This document shows positions 1-6,434 of a stretch of 11,581 bases of DNA, in pieces. Both the position numbers and the translations under genes were made by a program. The stretch comes from Ruminococcaceae bacterium UBA5401 (GTDB lineage: Bacteria > Bacillota > Clostridia > Oscillospirales > Acutalibacteraceae). Within the stretch, counting starts at the first letter, position 1. Each line of letters begins with the position of its first letter. A model generated the notes under the pieces. That model saw only the letters and a program-made list of their open reading frames with translations, had not been told where the DNA came from and ran no database searches. The DNA is taken from positions 5,681 to 17,261 of the forward strand of contig DHOB01000077.1 of assembly GCA_002409675.1 (NCBI GenBank). Reading direction: 5' to 3'.

Positions 1-1118
1 TCCCCGCCGAAGGGCGCCTGCCGGTCGAACGGAGCCACGCCGATGCGGCGCTTGAGCGACTCGACCGGAACCAGCCGGTTGCCGCGCTCCGGGTTTACTT
101 CGCCGCAGCGGTCGGCGCGGTAGCCGAGGCGGTTGGAACGCAGCGCCTTTTTCACCTGCGCCATGGTGACCGAAGGGGTGACCCCCTGGCAGCAGGCCAT
201 CAGGGTGCAGACCCCGCACCCGCTGCACAGGGAAGCCGTGAGCAGATTTTCCGGATGAGCCGAAATTTCATTTGCGACCGACCGCAGCGTCTTGTGCGGC
301 TCCAGCGGATAGCCCAGCAGATGCCGGGGGCAGATTTCGGTGCAGTGAAAGCACTGGCAGCACGCCGAAGGGGTCCGCACCATCAGCCGGTGCACGTCCG
401 CCAGCTTGTAGGCGACGGCGGGGATGTCGGCCGGCAGCACGACCAGCGCCTTCGTCTTTTTGGTGACGACGGAAAAGTTCGGGTTGATTATGTTCCCCAT
501 CGCGGGGCCCCCGTCGATCACGACGTCGCCCTCCGGAATTTTGACGCCGGCGGCCTCCAGGACCGCGCGCACGTCGCAGTTGATGGGGACGCGGTAGACG
601 GCCGGCTTTGGGACGTCGCCCCCGATTGTGATCCATTTGCGGGTCACCGGAATCCCCTTCAGGCTGTTGGCGACGTTGTACGCCGTTTCCACATTGATGA
701 CCACGACCCCCACGGAGGACGGAAGATGGCCCGGCGGAACCACCCGGCCCAGGGTCTGATAAATCAGGACGATTTCGTCGCCCATGGGGTAGGCGTTCGG
801 CATGGTCTTGACGGAGAAGCGCCCGCCCAGGGGCTGCCCGTCTTTGAGGCCCAGCTTTTCGGCCGTATGGATTTTGACGCCCAGCACGGCCCGTTCCGCC
901 CCCAGCGCGGCGCGCACGGCCTGCGCCCCTTCGGCGACCTGGTCCAGATGCCGCTGCAGAATTGTAAAATCGGTATAGAGCAGCGGCTCGCACTCCGCGG
1001 CGTTGACGACGACCGTATCGATTCCGTCGGCGAATTTCATGTGGGTCGGAAAACCCGCGCCCCCGGCCCCGATGACGCCCGCCGATCTGATTTTTTCCCT
1101 GACTTCATGCAGTTCCAT
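1..1118 (-). CDS. pduS: PduS/RnfC-like flavin and Fe-S protein, 3' end cut by window
   Basis: About 372 codons are visible; the reading frame is open to the left edge, so the C-terminus is missing (family members are about 450 residues). Seen: an N-terminal glycine-rich nucleotide/FMN motif GAGGAGFPTH (17-26), an RnfC-type core with PMGDEIVLIYQTLGR (111-125), an SLBB-like stretch (about 162-208), then two cysteine clusters. The first is C253-x2-C256-x2-C259-x3-C263-P, a standard 4Fe-4S ligand set. The second is C298-x2-C301-x2-C304 followed by C309 and C310. Family knowledge: PduS-type proteins pass electrons from NADH through flavin and 4Fe-4S centres, to cobalamin in B12 systems; in other BMCs the acceptor is unclear. 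The ATG at 1118 follows GGAAGAGG with suitable spacing, 37 bases after the EutN stop. It is probably cytoplasmic or BMC-associated, with no signal peptide or membrane segment seen. Confidence 0.88.
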   Translation of the reverse strand, partial: MELHEVREKIRSAGVIGAGGAGFPTHMKFADGIDTVVVNAAECEPLLYTDFTILQRHLDQVAEGAQAVRAALGAERAVLGVKIHTAEKLGLKDGQPLGGRFSVKTMPNAYPMGDEIVLIYQTLGRVVPPGHLPSSVGVVVINVETAYNVANSLKGIPVTRKWITIGGDVPKPAVYRVPINCDVRAVLEAAGVKIPEGDVVIDGGPAMGNIINPNFSVVTKKTKALVVLPADIPAVAYKLADVHRLMVRTPSACCQCFHCTEICPRHLLGYPLEPHKTLRSVANEISAHPENLLTASLCSGCGVCTLMACCQGVTPSVTMAQVKKALRSNRLGYRADRCGEVNPERGNRLVPVESLKRRIGVAPFDRQAPFGG

Positions 1119-1155
1119 TCCACGTTGCCTCTTCCGCTTTTCCGCTCTTGAATCT

Positions 1156-1404
1156 TCAGTCGATGATGCCGACGATGGCCGCGTCCGAGGGGATGGTTTC
1201 CCTCGCCAGCGCAAGCCTGGCGCCGCTGCCCGTGGTAATCAGGACCTTTTCGCCGATGCCGGCCCCGACCGTGTCGATCGCCACGATGTACTCGTCCGTA
1301 TCCCTGCCGTTCTTCACCAGCCGGACCTCCAGAAATTTCGATCCGACCAGAGACTCCAGTTTCCTTGTCGAAACGATTGTTCCGACGACTCTTCCGCTCA
1401 GCAT
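1156..1404 (-). CDS. eutN: BMC vertex protein, EutN/CcmL family (BMC-P)
   Basis: This 82-residue protein starts MLSGRVVGTIVSTRKLESLVG and contains DEYIVAIDTVGAGIGEKVLITTGSGAR, the typical EutN/CcmL/PduN fold signature. Family knowledge: these proteins form pentamers that cap the vertices of the icosahedral shell. It is slightly shorter than many homologues (85-95 residues), but the fold core looks complete. The ATG is preceded by GGAGG with a 9-base spacer. It lies between pduL (55 bases upstream) and the pduS-like gene (37 bases downstream) and is almost certainly cotranscribed with both. It is the only vertex protein in the window. Confidence 0.93.
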   Translation of the reverse strand: MLSGRVVGTIVSTRKLESLVGSKFLEVRLVKNGRDTDEYIVAIDTVGAGIGEKVLITTGSGARLALARETIPSDAAIVGIID

Positions 1405-1459
1405 GACCGGAACCCTCCGATTCTCTCCCTGATTTTCTCCGCCGGGGCGGGAGCGCGCC

Positions 1460-2134
1460 TCAGCCGACGACGACCTGGTCGCGCTTGAGCATGGTGACCT
1501 CGTGGATTCCGCCGCGCCCGAGGGAATTGGCGTCGTCCGTGTCGATGTGCATCTCCAGCGTAAACTTGGGGTCCACGCGGACCTGCACCCCGTAGAACAG
1601 AGTCCTCCGCTCGCCTTCCGCCAGCGTGTTGACCAGTTCCCCGTCCCGGACGCCGAAGCGCTCCGCGTCGGCCGGCGACATGTGGATGTGCCGGTTCGCG
1701 ATGATGCACCCTTCCTCCAGCTTGACGACGCCCTTCGGCCCCACGATGGTGATGCCGGCCGAACCCTTGAGCCGGCCCGAGGGCCGCACGGGGGCCTTGA
1801 CCTTCAGCTGGTAGGCGTCCGTCGCCGAAATTTCGACCTGGGTCTGCTTCCGGAGCGGGCCGAGCACCCGGACCTTTTCAATGGGGCGCAGGGACGGCCC
1901 CACGATGGTGACCTGCTCCTTCGCCGCAAACTGCCCGCCCATCAGGGTCTTGACCGGGTGCAGCTCGCTGCCGGCCCCGAACAGGGTGTCCATGTCTTTC
2001 CGGCACAGGTGCACGTGCCTTGCGGAAACCGCCACCGGAATCACGGGGAATGCCCTGCCGGACTTTCGGGGGGCGGTTTTCGCGGTGCAGATTTGCCGCA
2101 CAATTTGCCGGACCAATCTTTCATCCACTGCCAT
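1460..2134 (-). CDS. pduL: PduL-type phosphotransacylase with encapsulation peptide
   Basis: This 224-residue protein interconverts acyl-CoA and acyl-phosphate, recycling CoA inside the compartment and feeding substrate-level ATP formation. Two PduL half-domains are visible. Histidine motifs include SARHVHLC (His40, His42) in the first and NRHIHMSP (His149, His151) plus EMHID (His196) in the second; these correspond to the zinc-binding region of PduL. The N-terminus MAVDERLVRQIVRQICTAK is a predicted amphipathic helix, followed by a short linker, and matches the style of BMC encapsulation peptides on the neighbouring enzymes. I chose the ATG at 2134 over an in-frame TTG at 2152 because the GGAGG that serves as its ribosome site (11-base spacer) overlaps that TTG codon. 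It follows a 143-base gap with a strong hairpin, the widest gap in the operon. Confidence 0.95.
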   Translation of the reverse strand: MAVDERLVRQIVRQICTAKTAPRKSGRAFPVIPVAVSARHVHLCRKDMDTLFGAGSELHPVKTLMGGQFAAKEQVTIVGPSLRPIEKVRVLGPLRKQTQVEISATDAYQLKVKAPVRPSGRLKGSAGITIVGPKGVVKLEEGCIIANRHIHMSPADAERFGVRDGELVNTLAEGERRTLFYGVQVRVDPKFTLEMHIDTDDANSLGRGGIHEVTMLKRDQVVVG

Positions 2135-2169
2135 AGGCCAGTCTGCCTCCAAAGCTTTTGTGAAATTCC

Positions 2170-2197
2170 GCGGCGGGAAACCGAGGTTTCCCGCCGC
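2170..2197 (-). other. Strong intercistronic RNA hairpin upstream of pduL
   Basis: A perfect 13-bp inverted repeat (GCGGCGGGAAACC at 2170-2182, its complement at 2185-2197) separated by two bases lies in the 143-base gap between the 168-residue shell gene and pduL. On the coding strand it is not followed by a U-run, so it is more likely an mRNA stability or processing element than a full terminator. A second, weaker GC-rich pairing (GGCGGGCG with CGCCCGCC) lies upstream in the same gap, around 2227-2266. Confidence 0.6.
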
Positions 2198-2277
2198 AGG
2201 CTTGTTTTCCCGAACGATCTTTCACGGGCGGGCGCCCTTGAGCCCTGCGGCGGAAAAAGCGCCGCCCGCCGTTTTGA

Positions 2278-2784
2278 TTATACGGAAGGCAAAATCTTCT
2301 CGACGTCCGGATGCGGTCTCGGAATCACGTGGGCGGCGTACACTTCGCCCAGCCGCGCCACAGCCTGGCGGCCCGCCTCGACGGCGGCCTGCACGGCTCC
2401 GACGTCGCCGCGCACCATCACGCTGACCAGCCCGGACCCGATCTTTTCCGTGCCGGTCAGCCGCACATCCGCGGCCTTGACCATGGTATCGGACGCCACG
2501 ATGGAAGCGACCAGCCCCCTGGTCTCAATCATGCCAAGCGCCAGGACGGGGCCGTTCTCCCGGCTCCGGGGCTCATTTCCCGGCCGCCGGGCCTTTTCTC
2601 CGCCCGTTTTGGGCGCGGCCGCCCCCGCGGGGGGCGCCTTCGCCGGTTTCTCCGGCACACGCCTCCTCAGGGCGTTCTGGCCCGCGGCGGCCGAAAGGGC
2701 CTGCCCGGCAACGGGTTTCGGCCCGCCGGCCGGCCCGGCGTTCGGCGCGTTTTTCGGGTTCTTTTCGTTCCCCGGGTTCTGCAT
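2278..2784 (-). CDS. BMC-H shell protein with long N-terminal extension
   Basis: This is a 168-residue protein. Residues 1-80 are rich in Pro, Ala, Gly, Asn, Lys and Arg, with no hydrophobic core, and are probably disordered; a short stretch QALSAAAGQNALRRRV (28-43) could form a basic helix. Residues 81-168 are a standard BMC-H domain (LALGMIETRGLVASIVASD, pore motif GSG at 116-118, ending HVIPRPHPDVEKILPSV). The domain is very close to the 91-residue PduA-like paralogue two genes upstream, so the pair looks like a duplication in which one copy gained an extension. Family knowledge: BMC-H proteins form hexameric facet tiles, and extensions can face the lumen or the cytosol. The ATG lies 17 bases after the preceding stop, with GGGAGG about 12 bases ahead of it. 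There is no internal Met start before the domain. Confidence 0.9.
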   Translation of the reverse strand: MQNPGNEKNPKNAPNAGPAGGPKPVAGQALSAAAGQNALRRRVPEKPAKAPPAGAAAPKTGGEKARRPGNEPRSRENGPVLALGMIETRGLVASIVASDTMVKAADVRLTGTEKIGSGLVSVMVRGDVGAVQAAVEAGRQAVARLGEVYAAHVIPRPHPDVEKILPSV

Positions 2785-2801
2785 GGAATGCTCACACCTC
2801 C

Positions 2802-3092
2802 CTACTCTGTTTCTTTTTGGTCCGTATACAGGAACTTTTTGATTTCCGGGTGCGGGTTGGGAATCACCTCGCAGACCTTGACCTTGCCGACTTTCTCGGC
2901 GGCCGCCCTGCCTGCCAGAACGGCGTCCGTCACGGCTGAAACCGTGCCGTCAATCACCATGGTGACCATCCGGCCCCCCAGGTGGCGCTCCGTATGTATC
3001 AGGCGGACTTCGGCGTCCTTCAGCATGGCGTCCAGCCCGGCGATTGCCGCAACCAGCGACTGCACCTCCAGCAGGGCAATTGCCTTTCCCAC
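2802..3092 (-). CDS. BMC-H shell protein, divergent pore (GGR)
   Basis: This 96-residue single BMC domain protein runs from GKAIALLEVQSLVAAIAGLDAMLKDAEV through VIDGTVSAVTDAVLAG to CEVIPNPHPEIKKFLY, with a short charged tail. The lysine conserved in the hexamer interface (Lys25) is present. The pore region reads RHLGGRM (36-42), in place of the GSG seen in the two PduA-like copies nearby, so pore size and charge should differ. The start is a GTG at 3092, 20 bases after the preceding stop, with only a modest GGGG-type ribosome site, suggesting lower translation than its neighbours. Role by family: hexameric shell facet protein. Confidence 0.9.
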   Translation of the reverse strand: MGKAIALLEVQSLVAAIAGLDAMLKDAEVRLIHTERHLGGRMVTMVIDGTVSAVTDAVLAGRAAAEKVGKVKVCEVIPNPHPEIKKFLYTDQKETE

Positions 3093-3112
3093 AAAGAATC
3101 ACACCCCAGAAG

Positions 3113-3388
3113 TTACTTCAGAGAAGGAAGAATCTTTTCAACATCCGAATGAGGACGGGGAATCACGTGCGTCGCGATGACTTCGCCCAGCCTGCCGGCC
3201 GCGGTTCCGCCCGCTTCGACGGCGGCCTTGACGGCCCCGACGTCGCCGCGCACCATCACGGTCACCAGCCCGGACCCGATTCTCTCGTTGCCGATCAGGG
3301 TCACGTTGGCGGCCTTGGTCATGGCATCGGCCGCCTCAATGGACGCCACCAGGCCCCTTGTCTCGATCATGCCCAATGCTTCAACCAT
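3113..3388 (-). CDS. pduA: PduA/PduJ-like BMC-H shell protein
   Basis: This 91-residue canonical BMC-H protein has MVEALGMIETRGLVASIEAADAM at the N-terminus, Lys25 of the hexamer interface, pore motif RIGSG (36-40), VMVRGDVGAVKAAVEAG, and ends VIPRPHSDVEKILPSLK. This matches PduA/PduJ almost throughout and should be a major facet protein with a small central pore of the type that conducts diols and aldehydes. The ATG at 3388 is preceded by AAAGGAG at a good distance, consistent with high expression. It sits 28 bases downstream of the 109-residue shell gene and 20 bases upstream of the 96-residue one. Its domain is a close paralogue of the C-terminal domain of the 168-residue shell protein. 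Confidence 0.95.
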   Translation of the reverse strand: MVEALGMIETRGLVASIEAADAMTKAANVTLIGNERIGSGLVTVMVRGDVGAVKAAVEAGGTAAGRLGEVIATHVIPRPHSDVEKILPSLK

Positions 3389-3416
3389 TTTCTCCAGTCT
3401 CCTTTGCTCTCGGAAT

Positions 3417-3746
3417 TCAATATTCCAGAATATTCAGCTTGTCGTGGCCGACCGCGCTGATGGCCTCCAGCTTGCGGGTGTCCTCCGCCTCGTTCGGAAT
3501 CAGGTAGGAAGTGGAGTACAGCCCCCGCGCCTTCGCCTCCCGGATGCCGGCCTTCATCGCCTGTTCGACCGAAGCGGTGTCCCCCGTCATCTTCACCACA
3601 ATCATCAGAGGGACCTCCGCCGCGTCGCCGGCGGCCGGTTTGTTTTTGTCCAGCGCGACGATCTTCACGTCGGCCGCCTTCGCGGCCGCATCGGCAACGA
3701 CAATGCCGGTTGCAAACCCAAATACCTCAACCATGCCAAACGCCAT
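3417..3746 (-). CDS. BMC-domain shell protein with altered pore loop
   Basis: This 109-residue single BMC domain protein begins MAFGMVEVFGFATGIVVADAAAKAADVKIVALD. Instead of the short GSG pore loop it has an inserted segment KNKPAAGDAAEVP (34-46) before the next strand (LMIVVKMTGDTASVEQAMKAG). After the SYLIPNEAED region it carries a C-terminal tail of about 20 residues. The family is clear, but I cannot tie it to one named Pdu/Eut protein. The longer loop suggests a blocked or specialised pore. The ATG at 3746 follows a CGGGGGAA sequence, and the gene comes 24 bases after the alcohol dehydrogenase stop. It is the first shell gene in the operon. Confidence 0.88.
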   Translation of the reverse strand: MAFGMVEVFGFATGIVVADAAAKAADVKIVALDKNKPAAGDAAEVPLMIVVKMTGDTASVEQAMKAGIREAKARGLYSTSYLIPNEAEDTRKLEAISAVGHDKLNILEY

Positions 3747-3770
3747 AGCGATTCCCCCGTGCAGGGACCG

Positions 3771-4964
3771 TCACTCTGCCACGTAGCAGATTTTAATGCC
3801 CTGCTGGCTCAGATTCATCTCCATCGCCTCGTTCATCTTGTCGAGCGGGTAGCGGTGCGTGATCAGCTGTTCCAGCGGCAGGCCGATGCCCTTGGCGCGC
3901 TTCATGAAGGCGATGGCGTTCGGATATTCGTGCGCGCCGTAATCCCACGAGCCGACCAGCATGATTTCCTTGTTGCACAGGTCGAAATGGGGGTTGATGG
4001 TGCATTCGCCGTTGTTGACGAAGAAGCCCATCTCGCACAGGCCGCCGCCGCGGCGGATATATTTGTAGACGTCGGATGCGGCGTGCGGGTTGCCCGTGCA
4101 CTGGAAGGCGAAATCCGCGCCGACGCCGTCGGTCATGTTCTTCACGGCCTCGACCCGCTGCTCCAGCGTGGTCAGCACCTTGAAGTTCACGATTTCTTCG
4201 GCGCCGAGCCTGCGGGCGAAATCCAGCCGCTTCTCGTTGCCGTCCACCGCGATGATCTTATCGACGCCCGCGGCGCGCAGCGTGGCGATCATCATCAGGC
4301 CGATCGGCCCGCAGCCCTGCACCAGGACCCGGCTGCCGAACTTGATGCGCCCGGTCTTCTTGGCCTGCTCCAGCGCATGGGTGGTCACGGCCGCGGGCTC
4401 CAGCAGCATCCGCTGGTCCAGCGAGAGGTCGTTCACCACGAAATAGGTAGAGCCCTTCGTGATGTGCAGGTAGGTGGAAAACCAGCCGCACAGGTGGTTT
4501 TTCTCATTGTCCGTAATCAGGCCGTAAATACCCTGGTTTTCGCACAGGTTCGGGGCCTCCGGGTGGTTGCGGCAGTTGTAGCAGTGGTTGCAGCAGATGA
4601 CCGACGTGACCAGCTTGTCGCCGACCTGGATGGGGCGGCCCTGCGTGTCGCACTTGACGTTTTTGCCCAGCCGCACAATCTCGCCGGTCCCCTCGTGGCC
4701 CAGCACCAGCGGAATGTAGCCGAACGGGTCGCTTTTCCACTCGTAGACGTCGGTCCCGCAGACGCCGGCCCCCTCGACCTTGACCAGAATGTCGTCGTCG
4801 CCGATTTCCGGAATTGGGAACTCCTTCACCTCGAAGCGGCGCGGCGCTGTCAGCATCGCCACGCGGGCCATGCCCGGCTTTTCCTCCGGTGCGGCGGGCG
4901 ACCCCTGCACGTTCGAGAGCACGTTGCGGACGATGTCCGCAATCTGCCTTTCGTCCATTTCCAT
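3771..4964 (-). CDS. Zinc-dependent MDR alcohol dehydrogenase with encapsulation peptide
   Basis: This 397-residue NAD-dependent medium-chain dehydrogenase is about 40 residues longer than typical family members because of its N-terminus. Residues 1-20 (MEMDERQIADIVRNVLSNVQ) form a predicted amphipathic helix, followed by a Pro/Glu linker (22-30); this is the layout of a BMC encapsulation peptide. Catalytic zinc residues: Cys69 in GVCGTD, and His90-Glu91 in GHEGTG. Structural zinc cysteines: C125, C128, C131, C141. The Rossmann motif is GCGPIG (217-222), with Asp241 (AVDGNEK) favouring NAD over NADP. The likely role is reduction of lactaldehyde to 1,2-propanediol, or propanal to propanol, to recycle NADH made by the aldehyde dehydrogenase; the substrate is inferred. 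Many BMCs use an iron-type alcohol dehydrogenase (PduQ), so a zinc MDR enzyme is less usual. The ATG at 4964 follows GGAGG by 10 bases. Confidence 0.92.
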   Translation of the reverse strand: MEMDERQIADIVRNVLSNVQGSPAAPEEKPGMARVAMLTAPRRFEVKEFPIPEIGDDDILVKVEGAGVCGTDVYEWKSDPFGYIPLVLGHEGTGEIVRLGKNVKCDTQGRPIQVGDKLVTSVICCNHCYNCRNHPEAPNLCENQGIYGLITDNEKNHLCGWFSTYLHITKGSTYFVVNDLSLDQRMLLEPAAVTTHALEQAKKTGRIKFGSRVLVQGCGPIGLMMIATLRAAGVDKIIAVDGNEKRLDFARRLGAEEIVNFKVLTTLEQRVEAVKNMTDGVGADFAFQCTGNPHAASDVYKYIRRGGGLCEMGFFVNNGECTINPHFDLCNKEIMLVGSWDYGAHEYPNAIAFMKRAKGIGLPLEQLITHRYPLDKMNEAMEMNLSQQGIKICYVAE

Positions 4965-4983
4965 GAAACTCTGACCTCCCTAA

Positions 4984-6411
4984 TTAAACGATGCGGAACG
5001 AATCCACCATGGTGCACCTGCGGTTGCGGGTGAAGCTCTTCGCCGAAGTGAGCCCTTCACCGGTCGGCCCCGCGATGGTAAAGGTGCAGTGGCCCTCCCC
5101 GCCCACGCCGATGCCGGCATAGGACGGCGCGTTTTTGACGAAGATGGTGGTCTCGACCGCTTTGGCGAATTTCGTCAGATTGTCGATGTTCTTGGAGTGC
5201 ATGTGCGCCGTGTGCCGGTTGCCGTGCTCCGCCTTCACCGCCATGCGGATGGCCGTGTCGATATCCGCCACGCGCACAATCGGCAGAATCGGCATCATCA
5301 GCTCAATCTGCACGAAGGGGTCCATCTCCTCCGCCTCGCAGATCACGCAGCGGATGTTGTCGCCGACCTCCACGCCGATCTGGTGCAGAATCAGTTTGGC
5401 GTCCTTACCGACCCATTTTTTGTTGATGGCCTTCTTCCCGTTTTTGTCGAGAAGGACGACCTTTTCGAGCCGGCGCATCTGCTCGCGGTTGATGAGGTAC
5501 GCGCCGTTCTGCTGCATGACGAAAATCAGTTCGTCCGCAATCGGCTGCAGCGCGAACACCTCTTTTTCCGCCACGCACGGAAGGTTGTTGTCGAACGAGC
5601 AGCCGTCGATGATGTCTTTGCCGGCCTTCCGGATGTCGGCGGTCTCATCCACAATCACGGGCGGGTTCCCGGCGCCCGCGCCGATCGCCTTTTTGCCCGA
5701 GGAAAGCACCGCCTTCACGACGCCGGGCCCCCCGGTGCAGACCAGCATCTTTATGTAGGGATTTTTAACCAGCACGTCGAAGGTCTCCATCGTCGGCTTT
5801 GCGACGGCGACCGCCATGTTCAGCGGGCCGCCGGCCGACCGGGCCGCGCGGTTGACCAGATCCACCGCGTAGAGCGAGGTCTTGAGCGCGTGCGGGTGCG
5901 GGTTGAAAACCACCGTGTTGCCGCCCGCAATCATCCCGATGGAATTGCACAGGATGGTCTCGCTCGGATTGGTGCTCGGCGTCAGCGCGCCGATGACCCC
6001 GTAGGGGGCGTGCTCCAGCAGCGTCAGGCCCTTGTCGCCCGAAATGGCCTCCGTCTTCAGGTCCTCGGTGCCCGGCGTCTTCCACGCCACATACTTGTGC
6101 TTCAGGATTTTATCCCTGACCCGGCCCATTCCGGTCTCCCGGACGCCGAGCTCCGCCATGACCGGCGCTTCCTGCAGAATCAGCCCGCGGATGGCGGAAA
6201 GAATCTCCTCCCGCTTCCGGAACGGCATCTCCTTGAGGACGAGCTGCGCCCGATGCGCGGCCTCAATCGCCTGCCCGATGTCCGTGAAGACGCCCAGGTA
6301 GGTCTTCCCGCCGACCACGGTCCCCCCCGTGTTCGGTTCGGCAGGGACACCTGAAATTCCCGAAACGACTTTGCGGACAATCTGCTCTATCTGCGTCTGC
6401 GTAATCTCCAT
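4984..6411 (-). CDS. pduP: CoA-acylating aldehyde dehydrogenase (PduP/EutE type)
   Basis: This 475-residue enzyme oxidises an aldehyde with NAD+ and CoA to acyl-CoA; the likely substrate here is lactaldehyde or propanal. Residues 1-20 (MEITQTQIEQIVRKVVSGIS) form an encapsulation-type amphipathic helix, followed by a Gly/Pro linker to about 36. Catalytic Cys279 lies in NNLPCVAEKE, the PduP/EutE signature. Other family stretches are PYGVIGALTPSTNPSETI (136-153), VVFNPHPHA (167-175) and CTGGPGVVKAVLSSGKKAIGAGAGNPP. The frame stays open upstream to 6822, but this start (ATG at 6411) is supported by the helix matching neighbouring cargo and by AGGAGG located 13 bases before it, just after the PduO-like stop. 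Its stop is 19 bases from the alcohol dehydrogenase start. Confidence 0.95.
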   Translation of the reverse strand: MEITQTQIEQIVRKVVSGISGVPAEPNTGGTVVGGKTYLGVFTDIGQAIEAAHRAQLVLKEMPFRKREEILSAIRGLILQEAPVMAELGVRETGMGRVRDKILKHKYVAWKTPGTEDLKTEAISGDKGLTLLEHAPYGVIGALTPSTNPSETILCNSIGMIAGGNTVVFNPHPHALKTSLYAVDLVNRAARSAGGPLNMAVAVAKPTMETFDVLVKNPYIKMLVCTGGPGVVKAVLSSGKKAIGAGAGNPPVIVDETADIRKAGKDIIDGCSFDNNLPCVAEKEVFALQPIADELIFVMQQNGAYLINREQMRRLEKVVLLDKNGKKAINKKWVGKDAKLILHQIGVEVGDNIRCVICEAEEMDPFVQIELMMPILPIVRVADIDTAIRMAVKAEHGNRHTAHMHSKNIDNLTKFAKAVETTIFVKNAPSYAGIGVGGEGHCTFTIAGPTGEGLTSAKSFTRNRRCTMVDSFRIV

Positions 6412-6434
6412 ATTGTTTTGCAAACCTCCTGCCC

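Noticed and set aside
1502..2842. 446-codon open frame on the plus strand
   Set aside because: It is antisense to pduL and shell genes that have clear family motifs.
3177..5033. 618-codon open frame on the plus strand
   Set aside because: It runs antisense to two shell genes and the alcohol dehydrogenase, with low-complexity His/Arg/Val-rich translation; it is a shadow of GC-rich coding sequence.
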